A DNA stretch of 64,000 nt from Lentzea jiangxiensis (lineage in GTDB: Bacteria > Actinomycetota > Actinomycetes > Mycobacteriales > Pseudonocardiaceae), in contig NZ_FNIX01000011.1 in the NCBI RefSeq assembly GCF_900104175.1, positions 124,001 to 188,000 on the forward strand. Direction: 5' to 3'. How positions within the stretch are numbered: position 1 is the stretch's first letter; the number at the start of each line of letters is the position of its first letter. This document shows, piece by piece, positions 56,248 to 64,000 of this stretch. The notes under the pieces were generated by a model, which was given only the letters and a program-made list of their open reading frames with translations, was not told where the DNA came from and searched no databases. Position numbers and translations under genes: made by a program.

Positions 56248-58509
56248 CTACATGAACAGGGGGATCGGGTTCAGCTCGTCGTACCGGTGGGGCCGGGTCA
56301 GTCGCCCCAGTTGTACCGGCACGTCGTAGAGGCGCCCTTGAGCGAACCTCGACCAGAAGTGCCGCAGGCCGGGCACGACCACCCGGACGACCGGCAACCC
56401 GAGGTCGGGCCTGGTCTGGTCGAGGACCAGCAGCTCCATCCCGCGGTCCTCGAGGGTGGCGCGGATGGCGTGGACGTCGTCGGCCAGGTCCTCGCGGTGC
56501 GTGTAGCCGTGGTGCAGGGCGACGCGCGCCGGCTCGGCCGAGTCGGGGACGAGCCACGGGTGGTCCGCGATCGTGGCGGTCTCGAACCAGCGCCGGACGT
56601 CCACGTCGAGACCGCGCGTGCCGGTGGACCCGCACACCATCGGCATGCACTGGTTGAGCTCGGTGAGCGCCCGGCGTGCGGCGATCCGCGGGTCCAGGTG
56701 CGCCCCGCAGCCGAGCACGATGTCCTCGCGCGGGCCGCCGCCGGTGCGGCGTGACAGCGCGACCATCACCGGCACGCCGAGATCCGCCGTCACGTCGAGC
56801 AGCCACACCTCGCGGCCGAGGCTCGCGTGCACCTCGCGGTTCCGCGTGATCCACGGATCGTGGAACGAGTCCAGGTCCATGCCCGGTGCCGCCGTGCGGT
56901 TGTACCACCAGATGGCGACGGCGTCGCGTTCGACGAGCTCCAGGAGCCCCTGCAGCACGGCGTCTTCCAGGCTGCTGCCCGCGGCGCACCCGTTGGAGTT
57001 CGCTCTCACGCTCGGCGAACAGGGGGCGCCGAAGTAGAGCAGGCCGGTGGGCAGGAGCTTGTGCCGCTGCCCGGTGAGCGACCACAACGGTGTCCAGTCC
57101 ATCACCTCGTCCTCGTCGAACGGGGTGGTGACGTGCTGGAAGTCCGAGTGCGCCGCGTTCCACCGCTCGCGGCCGGCGAACTGGTGCGGGTGGTAGTGCT
57201 GGACGGTGTCGGGGTGGATCGCCCGGCCGGTCAGCGACCGGTAGCTGCCGCTCACCCGGGCCTCGTCGCCGACGTACACGCCGCTGCGTCGTTCCACGGC
57301 CTCGCACAGCGCCCCGACGCGGGCGTCGAGGGCCGTGACACCCTTGCCGCCGGTGTCCGCGCGCAGCGCCGAACGCAGCCCCTCGATGCCTTCCCCGGCG
57401 GCGACGTTCGAGCCGGAGCGGAAGGAGTTGAAGAACGCGGGGCCGTTGTCGTCGCGGCGGATCTCCTTGACGATGCCGGTGACCGGGCCCACCAGGTGCC
57501 GGTAGGTGTCGAGCACCTCCTGCGGGGGTGACGACCGGTGGCCGCCGCCGTCGCTGGAGTGCTTCGCGCGGCTCGTGAGCTCGACCGGCTCGAACGCCCT
57601 GCGCGCGACGACTCCGGGGTCGCCACAGCCCGAGCACTGCGGACGGACCCGCACGTCGTGCTGCGCGACCCGCATGGTCAGGCTGTCGTAGCTCCAGATG
57701 GTCCGCTGCGCGTCCTGGCGGATGCCGGCGAGCCACTTGGCCGTCTCCACCGAGGCGATCTCCAGCGCCATCGCGCTGAGCGACGGCAGGCCGATGGCAG
57801 GCCGTGGTGCGGGACCCTGTTGCCCGCACCGCCGCCGCACGTGTGCCTCGGCTTTGCGGTTCGCCGACAACCGGACCGCCAGGCATCGCCAGCACGGGCC
57901 GTCGCCGGGGGTGAAGAACGGCCCGACGGACACTTCCGCGCCCACGGGCTTGACCAGCAGCCAGGGCTTTCCGGCCGCCCGGTGCGCCTCGTCGATGTCG
58001 CGCAGTTCGGGTGCCAGGTAGTCGGCACAGGCGACGACCGTCAGGTCGCCACCCCGAGGGGTGACCATGATTTCGTTGCGGTGCAAGGCTTCCACGAGCG
58101 AGTCGTGCGCGATGTCACCGATCGCGACGACGGAGACGAGCGACGTCGTTGTCGCCGCCACCGCGTCCGAGGAGTCGAGGCCCGCCGCGTCCCAGTAGGC
58201 GAGCGTGGCCTCGGTCGTGGCTGAACCGTCCTCCTCACCGCGTGGCCCGATCAGTCCCGCCGCGGCGAGCCTGGTGAGCATGCGGCCGACCGTGTCGGCC
58301 GTCAGACCGGCGGGCAGGTCACGCAGCACGGCGGCGAGGTCACGAGTGCCGTCGAGCAGCGGTGCGAGCGACTCGACGTGGGAACCCTGGATCGCGGTGA
58401 CCCCGGTTTCCCCGATCAGGTACACGGCCTCGCCCTGGACGATCTGCGGTCGCAGGTGGCGCCGGAACCCGATGCGTTGTTCGTGCGGTTCAGCCAGTTC
58501 GGGTGTCAT
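56248..58509 (-). CDS. Fused E1-like/YcaO cyclodehydratase (TOMM-type RiPP enzyme)
   Basis: This 753-residue protein has three parts. A winged-helix leader-binding region (about 1-90) comes first. An ocin-ThiF/E1-like domain follows with zinc Cys pairs CWRC near 205 and CSGC near 291. A YcaO domain (about 370-753) has ATP-site text SNGCAAGSSLEDAVLQGLLE and ERDAVAIWWYNR, and a Pro-containing end (NPIPLFM). Such fusions make azolines from Cys, Ser or Thr using ATP. The ATG overlaps the precursor gene stop by four bases, so the two are coupled. It sits inside a type II polyketide cluster, an unusual setting. Confidence 0.92.
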   Translation of the reverse strand: MTPELAEPHEQRIGFRRHLRPQIVQGEAVYLIGETGVTAIQGSHVESLAPLLDGTRDLAAVLRDLPAGLTADTVGRMLTRLAAAGLIGPRGEEDGSATTEATLAYWDAAGLDSSDAVAATTTSLVSVVAIGDIAHDSLVEALHRNEIMVTPRGGDLTVVACADYLAPELRDIDEAHRAAGKPWLLVKPVGAEVSVGPFFTPGDGPCWRCLAVRLSANRKAEAHVRRRCGQQGPAPRPAIGLPSLSAMALEIASVETAKWLAGIRQDAQRTIWSYDSLTMRVAQHDVRVRPQCSGCGDPGVVARRAFEPVELTSRAKHSSDGGGHRSSPPQEVLDTYRHLVGPVTGIVKEIRRDDNGPAFFNSFRSGSNVAAGEGIEGLRSALRADTGGKGVTALDARVGALCEAVERRSGVYVGDEARVSGSYRSLTGRAIHPDTVQHYHPHQFAGRERWNAAHSDFQHVTTPFDEDEVMDWTPLWSLTGQRHKLLPTGLLYFGAPCSPSVRANSNGCAAGSSLEDAVLQGLLELVERDAVAIWWYNRTAAPGMDLDSFHDPWITRNREVHASLGREVWLLDVTADLGVPVMVALSRRTGGGPREDIVLGCGAHLDPRIAARRALTELNQCMPMVCGSTGTRGLDVDVRRWFETATIADHPWLVPDSAEPARVALHHGYTHREDLADDVHAIRATLEDRGMELLVLDQTRPDLGLPVVRVVVPGLRHFWSRFAQGRLYDVPVQLGRLTRPHRYDELNPIPLFM

Positions 58510-58688
58510 GCAGCGAGGACCTCGTCCTGCACGCGGTACGCGCTGCCCGGCGCCGTGGCCGTCCAGCCGACCCCGATGAACCAGTCCATCGAGGCCTCGC
58601 GGTCGAACTGGTAGATCTTCATGTCGTCGGAGTCGTCCGCGGTGACGACGGAAGAAGGCAGGTGCTCCACGTTGGCGGTGGGGTGCAT
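58506..58688 (-). CDS. Candidate RiPP precursor peptide, Cys-free, 60 residues
   Basis: The ATG has GGAG 7 bases upstream and the stop overlaps the YcaO start codon (ATGA). The N-terminal half is acidic (TADDSDDMKIYQFDREASMD), as leader peptides often are. The C-terminal part contains WFIGVGWTATAPGSAYR and ends DEVLAA. There is no Cys, so any azoline must come from Thr or Ser, with Thr-Ala-Thr and Gly-Ser the natural sites. No close known precursor was recognised. A precursor role is inferred from size, coupling and position; it could also be an accessory peptide. Confidence 0.75.
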   Translation of the reverse strand: MHPTANVEHLPSSVVTADDSDDMKIYQFDREASMDWFIGVGWTATAPGSAYRVQDEVLAA

Positions 58689-58897
58689 GTTCAGCTCCGG
58701 GGTTTGGGGTGATTTGTTGTGGGTAAGCATGCGGACCGGTGTTGATGCCTCGGTAGTTACTGACTAATGCGCCGCCGTATGAAGTTTTCATACCCCTCGC
58801 GGGCAGAACTCATCTGACATCGGTGGTCCGTGCACTAACGCGCCCCCGTTGGGCCGAGCAGACTAGTGGCGTGCTCGGAACCGAAGGAGGAGTCGCG

Positions 58898-59707
58898 ATG
58901 CAGATCAAGGTTTTGGGGCCTGTCGAGGCCGTGCTGAACGGTCGCTCGGTGACTCCCACGGCGGCCAAGCCGCGGCAGATCCTGGCACTGCTGGCGCTGA
59001 ACTCCAGGCAGGTCGTCTCCGTGCCCACGCTGGTGGAGGAGCTGTGGGGCGACCGGCCGCCGCGCAGTGCCCGCACCACCCTGCAGACCTACATCCTCCA
59101 GTTGCGCAAGCTGATCGGCGACGCGCTGTCGTCGTTCGGCGAGAACGGCGCGAAGGAGGTGCTCGTCACCCGGTACGGCGGCTACCTGCTCGACGTGCCG
59201 CCGGAGTCCGTCGACGTGCACGAGTTCGAACGCGTCGCCCGCGCCGGCCAGCAGGCCTACGACGTCGAGGACTACGCCAGCGCCTCCCGGCTGCTGCGGC
59301 AGGCGCTGGACATGTGGCGCGGCACGGCCGTGGTGGACGTGCGGCCCGGGATGCCGCTCGGCATCGAGGTCGTGCGCCTGGAGGAGGCGCGCCTGAGCGC
59401 CCTGGAGACGCGCATCGACGCGGAGCTGCGGATGGGCAAGCACACGGTCTTGCTCAGCGAACTCTCCGTGCTGAGCGTGCAGAACCCGATGAACGAGAAC
59501 CTGTGCGCGCAGTACATGATCTCGCTGTTCCGCGCCGGCCGGCAGTGGCAGGCGCTCGACGCGTTCAAGGCCCTGCACACCACGCTGAACCGGGAGCTCG
59601 GCGTCGAGCCCTCGTCGCGCCTGCAACTGTTGCAGCACGCCATTCTCACGTCCGACCCGCGACTGGACAGCACGGAAACCGTGCAGTTGCAACGTCTTCT
59701 CGCCTGA
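58898..59707 (+). CDS. SARP-family transcriptional activator (copy 2)
   Basis: This 269-residue paralog of the SARP at 34.2 kb has MQIKVLGPVEAVLNG, LWGDRPPRSARTTLQTYILQLRK and [17 protein letters not shown], then the activation domain ([17 protein letters not shown]). GGAGGAG before the ATG sets the start; an upstream in-frame extension lacks a ribosome site. It lies directly before the core polyketide genes on the same strand and divergent from the RiPP cassette, so it may activate both. Confidence 0.93.
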   Translation: MQIKVLGPVEAVLNGRSVTPTAAKPRQILALLALNSRQVVSVPTLVEELWGDRPPRSARTTLQTYILQLRKLIGDALSSFGENGAKEVLVTRYGGYLLDVPPESVDVHEFERVARAGQQAYDVEDYASASRLLRQALDMWRGTAVVDVRPGMPLGIEVVRLEEARLSALETRIDAELRMGKHTVLLSELSVLSVQNPMNENLCAQYMISLFRAGRQWQALDAFKALHTTLNRELGVEPSSRLQLLQHAILTSDPRLDSTETVQLQRLLA

Positions 59708-59917
59708 GTCCCGTTCCGCGGTGTCCCGGCTCCGGCCGAGCGGGGCCGCACGTCAGACCCGAGCACATTTCCAGCGGCTCCCGCCACACCGTGGCAGGGG
59801 CCGTTTTCGCTGTGCCGCCAGGGTTTCTTCGAGGGCATCTCCAGCGGCCCACTGCCGCGCGCTGACAACCTCGGTCATGGCGCGCGGAAACCGCCCGCTG
59901 GAGGAAAGGAAGCTACC

Positions 59918-60169
59918 GTGAGCGCACTGACCATCGAGGGTCTCCAGGAGATCCTCAACGAGGCCGCGGGCGACGACGACTCGTTCAAGCCGGGCCAGGA
60001 CATCCTCGACACCCCGTTCCTCGAGCTGGGCTTCGACTCCCTTGCCCTGCTGGAGACGGTCGCGCTGATCAAGCGCAAGCACGGTGCCTCCATCGCCGAC
60101 GACGAGATGGCGTACATCGAGACGCCACGTCAGCTGCTGGACAAGGTCAACGGACAGATCGCGGCCTGA
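59918..60169 (+). CDS. Type II polyketide acyl carrier protein
   Basis: This 83-residue carrier protein has the phosphopantetheine Ser in LELGFDSLALLETVA. It differs from the fatty-acid ACP near 8.4 kb and resembles minimal-PKS carrier proteins. AAGGAA precedes the GTG. It is the first gene of the core operon ACP, ARO/CYC, small ORF, DRE-TIM-like, KS-alpha, KS-beta. Confidence 0.94.
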   Translation: MSALTIEGLQEILNEAAGDDDSFKPGQDILDTPFLELGFDSLALLETVALIKRKHGASIADDEMAYIETPRQLLDKVNGQIAA

Positions 60170-60196
60170 CGCCGGCGAACCGGAACGGAGACGGAC

Positions 60197-61126
60197 ATGA
60201 CGCACACCACCACGCACACGGTCATGATCGGGGCTCCCGCCAAGGTGGTGTACGACTTGGTCGCGGACGTGACGACCTGGCCGTACATCTTCGGACCCAC
60301 GGTGCACGCCGAGGTGTTCGAACGGGATGGCTCGACCGAGCGGTTGCGGTTGCACGCGTTCGCCAACGGTGACGTGCGCACGTGGACGTCTCGTCGCGAG
60401 CTCGACCCGGCGAACCTGCACATCTCCTTCGAGCAGGAGCGCTCGGCGGCACCGGTGAAGACGATGGGTGGGGAGTGGCGGATCGTCCCGATCGCCGACT
60501 CGGCGACTCGGGTCGATCTGCTCCACCACTTCACGGCAGCGCAGCCGGAGGCGGTCGACCTCATCCTGAACGCCGTCAACAACAACAGCGACGCCGAGCT
60601 CGCCGCCCTCAAGCGGGCGGCCGAGTACGGCGACGACTACGACAAGCTGGTGCTGTCGTTCTCGGACAGCGTCACGATCCAGGCGGGCCGCGAGGACGTC
60701 TACGAGTTCCTGTACCGCTCGGACCTGTGGCCACAGCGACTGCCGCACGTGGCGCGCTTGGACCTCACCGAGGCCGTCACCGGGGTGCAGTCCATGGAGA
60801 TGGACACCCGCAGCCCGGACGGGTCGATCCACACCACGCACTCGGTGCGGGTCTGCACCCCGTACGAGGGCATCGTCTACAAGCAGACGCACACGCCGCC
60901 GATCATGGCCGCGCACGTCGGCCGGTGGACGTTCCGGGACCTCGCCGACGGTGCGGGCATCGAGGCGACCTCGCACCACACGGTCGTCATCCGGCCCGAG
61001 GCCGTCCCCGAGGTGCTGGGGGCCGACGGCACGGTCGAGCGCGCTCGCGAGCTCATCCGCACCGCGCTGGGCACCAACAGCCTCACGACGCTTCGACACG
61101 CCAAGGAATTCGCCGAGAACGGATGA
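60197..61126 (+). CDS. Aromatase/cyclase, di-domain SRPBCC (ActVII/GrisORF4-like)
   Basis: This 309-residue protein is built of two START-like domains (about 1-150 and 151-309). The first starts HTVMIGAPAKVVYDLVADVTTWPYIFGPTVHAEVFER in part, with the WPYIFGPT motif typical of polyketide aromatases. The second starts SVTIQAGREDVYEFLYRSDLWPQRLPHV in part. Di-domain members act on C-9-reduced chains to close and aromatise the first ring, which agrees with the ActIII-like ketoreductase in the cluster. GGAGACGG precedes the ATG. Confidence 0.93.
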   Translation: MTHTTTHTVMIGAPAKVVYDLVADVTTWPYIFGPTVHAEVFERDGSTERLRLHAFANGDVRTWTSRRELDPANLHISFEQERSAAPVKTMGGEWRIVPIADSATRVDLLHHFTAAQPEAVDLILNAVNNNSDAELAALKRAAEYGDDYDKLVLSFSDSVTIQAGREDVYEFLYRSDLWPQRLPHVARLDLTEAVTGVQSMEMDTRSPDGSIHTTHSVRVCTPYEGIVYKQTHTPPIMAAHVGRWTFRDLADGAGIEATSHHTVVIRPEAVPEVLGADGTVERARELIRTALGTNSLTTLRHAKEFAENG

Positions 61127-61135
61127 GGTGACGCG

Positions 61136-61321
61136 ATGGGGTCGGGTGGCGCGGACTTGCTCATCACCGCTGCACGCGCCGCAAGTCGCAACGGGCTCCA
61201 CGTGGTGTCCATGTACCTGGAGAAGGCCGCGATCGAACATCAGCGCAACGGGTGTCCCGCGGAGGTGGGGCACTGCGCTCATGAGATCGAGGCTGCCCGA
61301 GTACTGCTGTCGGGCTTCTGA
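61136..61321 (+). CDS. Small protein of the polyketide core operon, unknown function
   Basis: This 61-residue mostly helical protein (DLLITAARAASRNG, VSMYLEKAAIEHQRNG) contains Cys and His residues in NGCPAEVGHCAHEIEAA. GAGGTG lies just before the ATG, and it sits 9 bases after the aromatase stop and 21 bases before the next gene, so it is almost certainly translated. The Cys/His pattern could bind a metal. No family recognised. Confidence 0.75.
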   Translation: MGSGGADLLITAARAASRNGLHVVSMYLEKAAIEHQRNGCPAEVGHCAHEIEAARVLLSGF

Positions 61322-61342
61322 ACGCCGAGGCACGGAGGCCGG

Positions 61343-62056
61343 ATGAAGCTCTACGACGTGTCGCTGCGCCGCCCCGGCCTGTCCACTTCGGACCGGCTGG
61401 TCGCGGCGCGGCGCCTCGACGCGCTCGGGGTGGCGTTCGTCGACGGAGGCCGGCCGGCACAGCGGTTCTACCGCCGTGCCGCGATCGAGCTCCGGCTGCG
61501 GACCGCCACCCTCATCGCCTCCGGTGCTCCGGAGGACCTCACCGCACTGATCACCGCGGAGACCCCCGCGGTGGCGATAGTTGTCCAAGGGCACGGCTTC
61601 TCGGAGGTCCGCGAAGCCGTGCGCCGACTCGTGCGCGCCGGACGACGAGTGGTCGTCGAGGCGCGGGACTTCTTCGACGGCTGGCTGATCGACCCCGAGC
61701 ACGCTCTGGAGGTCGTTCTGACCGCCGCGGAGGCTGGGGCGGAAACCGTGTTGCTGCACGACACCGCCGGCGGGCTGTGGCCGGACCAGATCGGCGAGAT
61801 CGTCGAGACGATCGCGGAAACCGGTGTGCCCGTCGGCTTCGGATGTCACGACGACGGTGGTTCGGCGGCGAAGCAGCTGTTCGCGACCGAGGCGGGGGCC
61901 GGGCTCGTACAGGGGTCCTACGCCGTAGTTCGAGGTGGCCTCGATCGGGCCGTCTCACCATCGGTTCATTCGGCAGAGACAGGTATCGCTCCCGTGCCCT
62001 GTCCGAGATTGGAGCAGACCATGTCCGCACAAAAGGCGATTGGAGGTGTCCGATGA
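61343..62056 (+). CDS. Degenerate DRE-TIM (HMGL/isopropylmalate-synthase-like) protein
   Basis: This 237-residue protein resembles the TIM barrel of homocitrate, isopropylmalate and citramalate synthases: LYDVSLRRPG at the start and LLHDTAGGLWPDQIGEIVETI, then PVGFGCHDDGG. Key residues deviate. The RDG/RDGEQ metal-binding Asp is Arg10, and the HxH metal motif reads Gly167-Cys-His169. It is also shorter than the synthases and lacks their C-terminal domains. It may bind a CoA or keto-acid substrate without the classic Claisen chemistry. Its ATGA overlap couples it to KS-alpha. Confidence 0.75.
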   Translation: MKLYDVSLRRPGLSTSDRLVAARRLDALGVAFVDGGRPAQRFYRRAAIELRLRTATLIASGAPEDLTALITAETPAVAIVVQGHGFSEVREAVRRLVRAGRRVVVEARDFFDGWLIDPEHALEVVLTAAEAGAETVLLHDTAGGLWPDQIGEIVETIAETGVPVGFGCHDDGGSAAKQLFATEAGAGLVQGSYAVVRGGLDRAVSPSVHSAETGIAPVPCPRLEQTMSAQKAIGGVR

Positions 62057-63321
62057 GTCGTCGCGCCGTCATCACCGGGGTGGGCGTGGTCGCACCTGGT
62101 GGCATAGGAACGAAGGCGTATTGGAAACTGCTGTCCGAAGGGCGTACGGCGACTCGCACCATCACGCACTTCGACGCGTCTCCGTACCGCTCCCGCATGG
62201 CGGGTGAGGCAGATTTCGACCCCGTGCGCGAAGGTCTGACGCCGCAGGAGATCCGCCGGCTCGACCGCGCGGCGCAGTTCGCCGTCGTCGCGGGTCGTGA
62301 GGCGATGTCCGACTCCGGCATCGAGTTCGACCAGCTCGACCCCGGCCGCATCGGCGTCTCGCTCGGCACCGCGGTCGGCTGCACGACCTCGCTGGAGCGC
62401 GAGTTCATCGTCGGCTCCGACCGGGGCAAGTACTGGGAGGTCGACCAGTCCTACGCCGTCCCGCACCTCTACGACTACTTCACGCCGTCCTCGATGGCGA
62501 CGGAGCTGGCGTGGACGGTCGGCGCGGAGGGACCGGTCTCCGTGGTCTCCACGGGCTGCACCTCCGGTCTCGACTCGGTCGGTTACGCGGCCGAGCTGAT
62601 CATGGAGGGCTCCGCGGACGTCGTCGTCACCGGCGGCACCGAGGCCCCGCTCTCCCCGATCACCGTGGTGTGCTTCGACGTGATCCGCGCGTCCAGCACC
62701 CGCAACGACGACCCCACCACGGCGTGCCGGCCGTTCGACAAGACCCGCGACGGCCTGGTGCTGGGCGAGGGTTGCGCGATCATCGTGCTCGAGGAGCTGG
62801 AGCACGCGCGGGCTCGCGGCGCGCACATCTACGGTGAGATCGGCGGCTTCGCCTCGCGGTGCAACGCCTACCACATGACGGGCCTGCACCCCGAGGGCAT
62901 CGAGATGTCCGACGCCATCAACATCGCGCTGAAGCAGGCGCGGGCGGACGCCACGGACGTCGGCTACATCAACGCGCACGGGTCGGGCACCAAGCAGAAC
63001 GACCTGCACGAGACGGCCGCGTTCAAGCGTTCGTTGGGTGCGCACGCGTTCAAGACCCCGGTCTCCGGCTTCAAGTCGATGATCGGGCACTCGCTGGGTG
63101 CGATCGGGTCCCTGGAGATCGTCGGCTCGCTGCTGGCGTTCGAGCAGGACCTCATCCCGCCGACGGCGAACCTGCACGAGCCGGACCCCGAGTGCGACCT
63201 CGACTACACGCCGCTGGTCGCGCGCGAGAAGAAGGTCAACACGGTCCTCACGGTGGGCAGTGGTTTCGGTGGATTCCAGAGCGCCATGGTGCTCAAAAAG
63301 GTGGAAGGGGCAGGCCGGTGA
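62053..63321 (+). CDS. Type II polyketide ketosynthase alpha (KS-alpha)
   Basis: This 422-residue condensing enzyme builds the polyketide chain together with its beta partner. It has the active-site Cys in VSTGCTSGLDSVGYA, the first His in INAHGSGTKQND and the second in MIGHSLGAIGS. The start codon overlaps the preceding stop (ATGA) and its own stop overlaps the KS-beta GTG, so all three are translationally coupled. It defines the cluster as type II PKS. Confidence 0.96.
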   Translation: MSRRAVITGVGVVAPGGIGTKAYWKLLSEGRTATRTITHFDASPYRSRMAGEADFDPVREGLTPQEIRRLDRAAQFAVVAGREAMSDSGIEFDQLDPGRIGVSLGTAVGCTTSLEREFIVGSDRGKYWEVDQSYAVPHLYDYFTPSSMATELAWTVGAEGPVSVVSTGCTSGLDSVGYAAELIMEGSADVVVTGGTEAPLSPITVVCFDVIRASSTRNDDPTTACRPFDKTRDGLVLGEGCAIIVLEELEHARARGAHIYGEIGGFASRCNAYHMTGLHPEGIEMSDAINIALKQARADATDVGYINAHGSGTKQNDLHETAAFKRSLGAHAFKTPVSGFKSMIGHSLGAIGSLEIVGSLLAFEQDLIPPTANLHEPDPECDLDYTPLVAREKKVNTVLTVGSGFGGFQSAMVLKKVEGAGR

Positions 63322-64000
63322 CTCGTGCGGTGGTGACGGGAATCGGCATCGCCTCGCCGACCGGGCTGGGGCCGACCGCCTACTGGCGGGCGACCCTGCA
63401 GGGCGAGGCGGCGATCAAGCCGATCACCCGGTTCGACAGCGCCAACTACTGGGCCAAGATCGCCGGTGAGGTACCGGGCTTCGAGGCAGGCCGGCACCTG
63501 CAGGGCCGGCTCCTGCCGCAGACGGACCACATGACGCGGTTGACGCTGGTGGGCACCGACTGGGCGTTGCGCGGCGCGGGTGTGCAGCCGAACGACATCC
63601 CGGACACCGACATCGCGGTGATCACCGCGGCGACGGCGGGCGGGTACGAGTTCGGCCAGCGCGAGCTGCAGAAGCTGTGGCTCCAGGGGCCCGAGTACGT
63701 CTCGGCGTACCAGTCGTTCGCGTGGTTCTACGCGGTCAACACGGGCCAGATCTCCATCCGGCACGGCACACGCGGTCCCGGCGCGGTGGTGGTGTCCGAG
63801 CAGGCCGGTGGCATCGACTCCATCGGCCACGCCCGGCGCCAGCTGCGCAAGGGCGTGCAGCTCGCGCTGACCGGCGGCATGGACTCCTCGCTGTGCCCGT
63901 GGGCGTGGGTCGCCCACCAGGCGTCGGGACGACTGTCGCGCAACAACAACCCGAAGCGCGCCTACCTGCCGTTCGACCGCGACGCAGCCGGTTACGTCGC
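63318..64000 (+). CDS. Ketosynthase beta / chain length factor (partial, cut by window end)
   Basis: The first 227 residues of the KS-beta partner are present. The active-site Cys is replaced by Gln in VVSEQAGGIDSIG, the hallmark of chain length factors. The N-terminus VVTGIGIASPTGLGPTAYW is typical. The GTG overlaps the KS-alpha stop by four bases. The residues that set chain length cannot be judged because the gene is incomplete. Confidence 0.95.
   Translation, partial: MTRAVVTGIGIASPTGLGPTAYWRATLQGEAAIKPITRFDSANYWAKIAGEVPGFEAGRHLQGRLLPQTDHMTRLTLVGTDWALRGAGVQPNDIPDTDIAVITAATAGGYEFGQRELQKLWLQGPEYVSAYQSFAWFYAVNTGQISIRHGTRGPGAVVVSEQAGGIDSIGHARRQLRKGVQLALTGGMDSSLCPWAWVAHQASGRLSRNNNPKRAYLPFDRDAAGYV

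Noticed and set aside
59770..59848. Two copies of TCCAGCGGC 70 bases apart before the polyketide ACP gene, considered as SARP sites
   Set aside because: Spacing does not match the roughly 11- or 22-base periodicity of SARP heptamers and the unit is GC-rich and common by chance.

Overview
The window is high-GC DNA with strong G/C third-position bias, mixed ATG/GTG starts and many two-gene stop/start overlaps, typical of a filamentous actinomycete. The gene set and the homologs recognised (FasR-type fatty-acid locus, TAP-like secreted hydrolases, SARP regulators, actinobacterial AceE next to a DUF3052 gene) fit Pseudonocardiaceae, for example the Lentzea/Saccharothrix/Actinosynnema group. The genus is an inference.

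Region 1 (1-5.7 kb, minus strand) is a compact class III lanthipeptide locus of the SapB/AmfS type. It holds a LanKC synthetase, a 52-residue precursor, and two ABC half-transporters, the last of which runs off the window. Region 2 (6.3-31 kb) is mostly housekeeping or ordinary accessory sequence: fasR and fabD-fabH-acpP-fabF; a secreted TAP-like hydrolase; an RmlA-like protein without its nucleotide loop; an AlkZ-like protein; a phytase; pnuC; an M14 peptidase; aceE; a DUF3052 gene; ahpE; tRNA-Val; a P450; lipA; and a TetR-controlled SDR operon. Several of these genes appear to be leaderless, with a TANNNT box exactly six bases before the start codon.

Region 3 (about 31.1 kb to the right edge) reads as one large biosynthetic gene cluster for an aromatic (type II) polyketide. 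The core lies at the right end: ACP, aromatase/cyclase, a 61-residue protein, a degenerate DRE-TIM (HMGL-like) protein, KS-alpha, and the start of KS-beta/CLF, which is cut by the window. Tailoring and supply genes lie to the left: an ActIII-type ketoreductase, a P450 with its own ferredoxin and ferredoxin reductase, an FAD monooxygenase, an SRPBCC protein, a SnoaL-like protein, an MDR reductase, an epoxide hydrolase, a WrbA-like quinone reductase, a DpsC-like KS III with Ser at the active site, an acetolactate synthase pair, and an MFS exporter. Regulation is duplicated: two paralogous NarL-type response regulators, a histidine kinase plus a second ORF carrying two complete kinase modules, and two paralogous SARPs.

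The most unusual part is a small RiPP cassette inside the polyketide cluster (55.6-58.7 kb). It has a Cys-free 60-residue precursor overlapping a fused E1-like/YcaO cyclodehydratase, followed by a protein that looks like only the N-terminal part of a SagB-type dehydrogenase. Several cluster enzymes have lost textbook catalytic residues: a TAP-like hydrolase with Ser changed to Ala, the KS III with Cys changed to Ser, an SDR, and the DRE-TIM protein. Some of them may therefore act in non-canonical ways. Product identity cannot be read from this window. Anthracycline-like or branched-starter aromatic polyketides are plausible guesses only.
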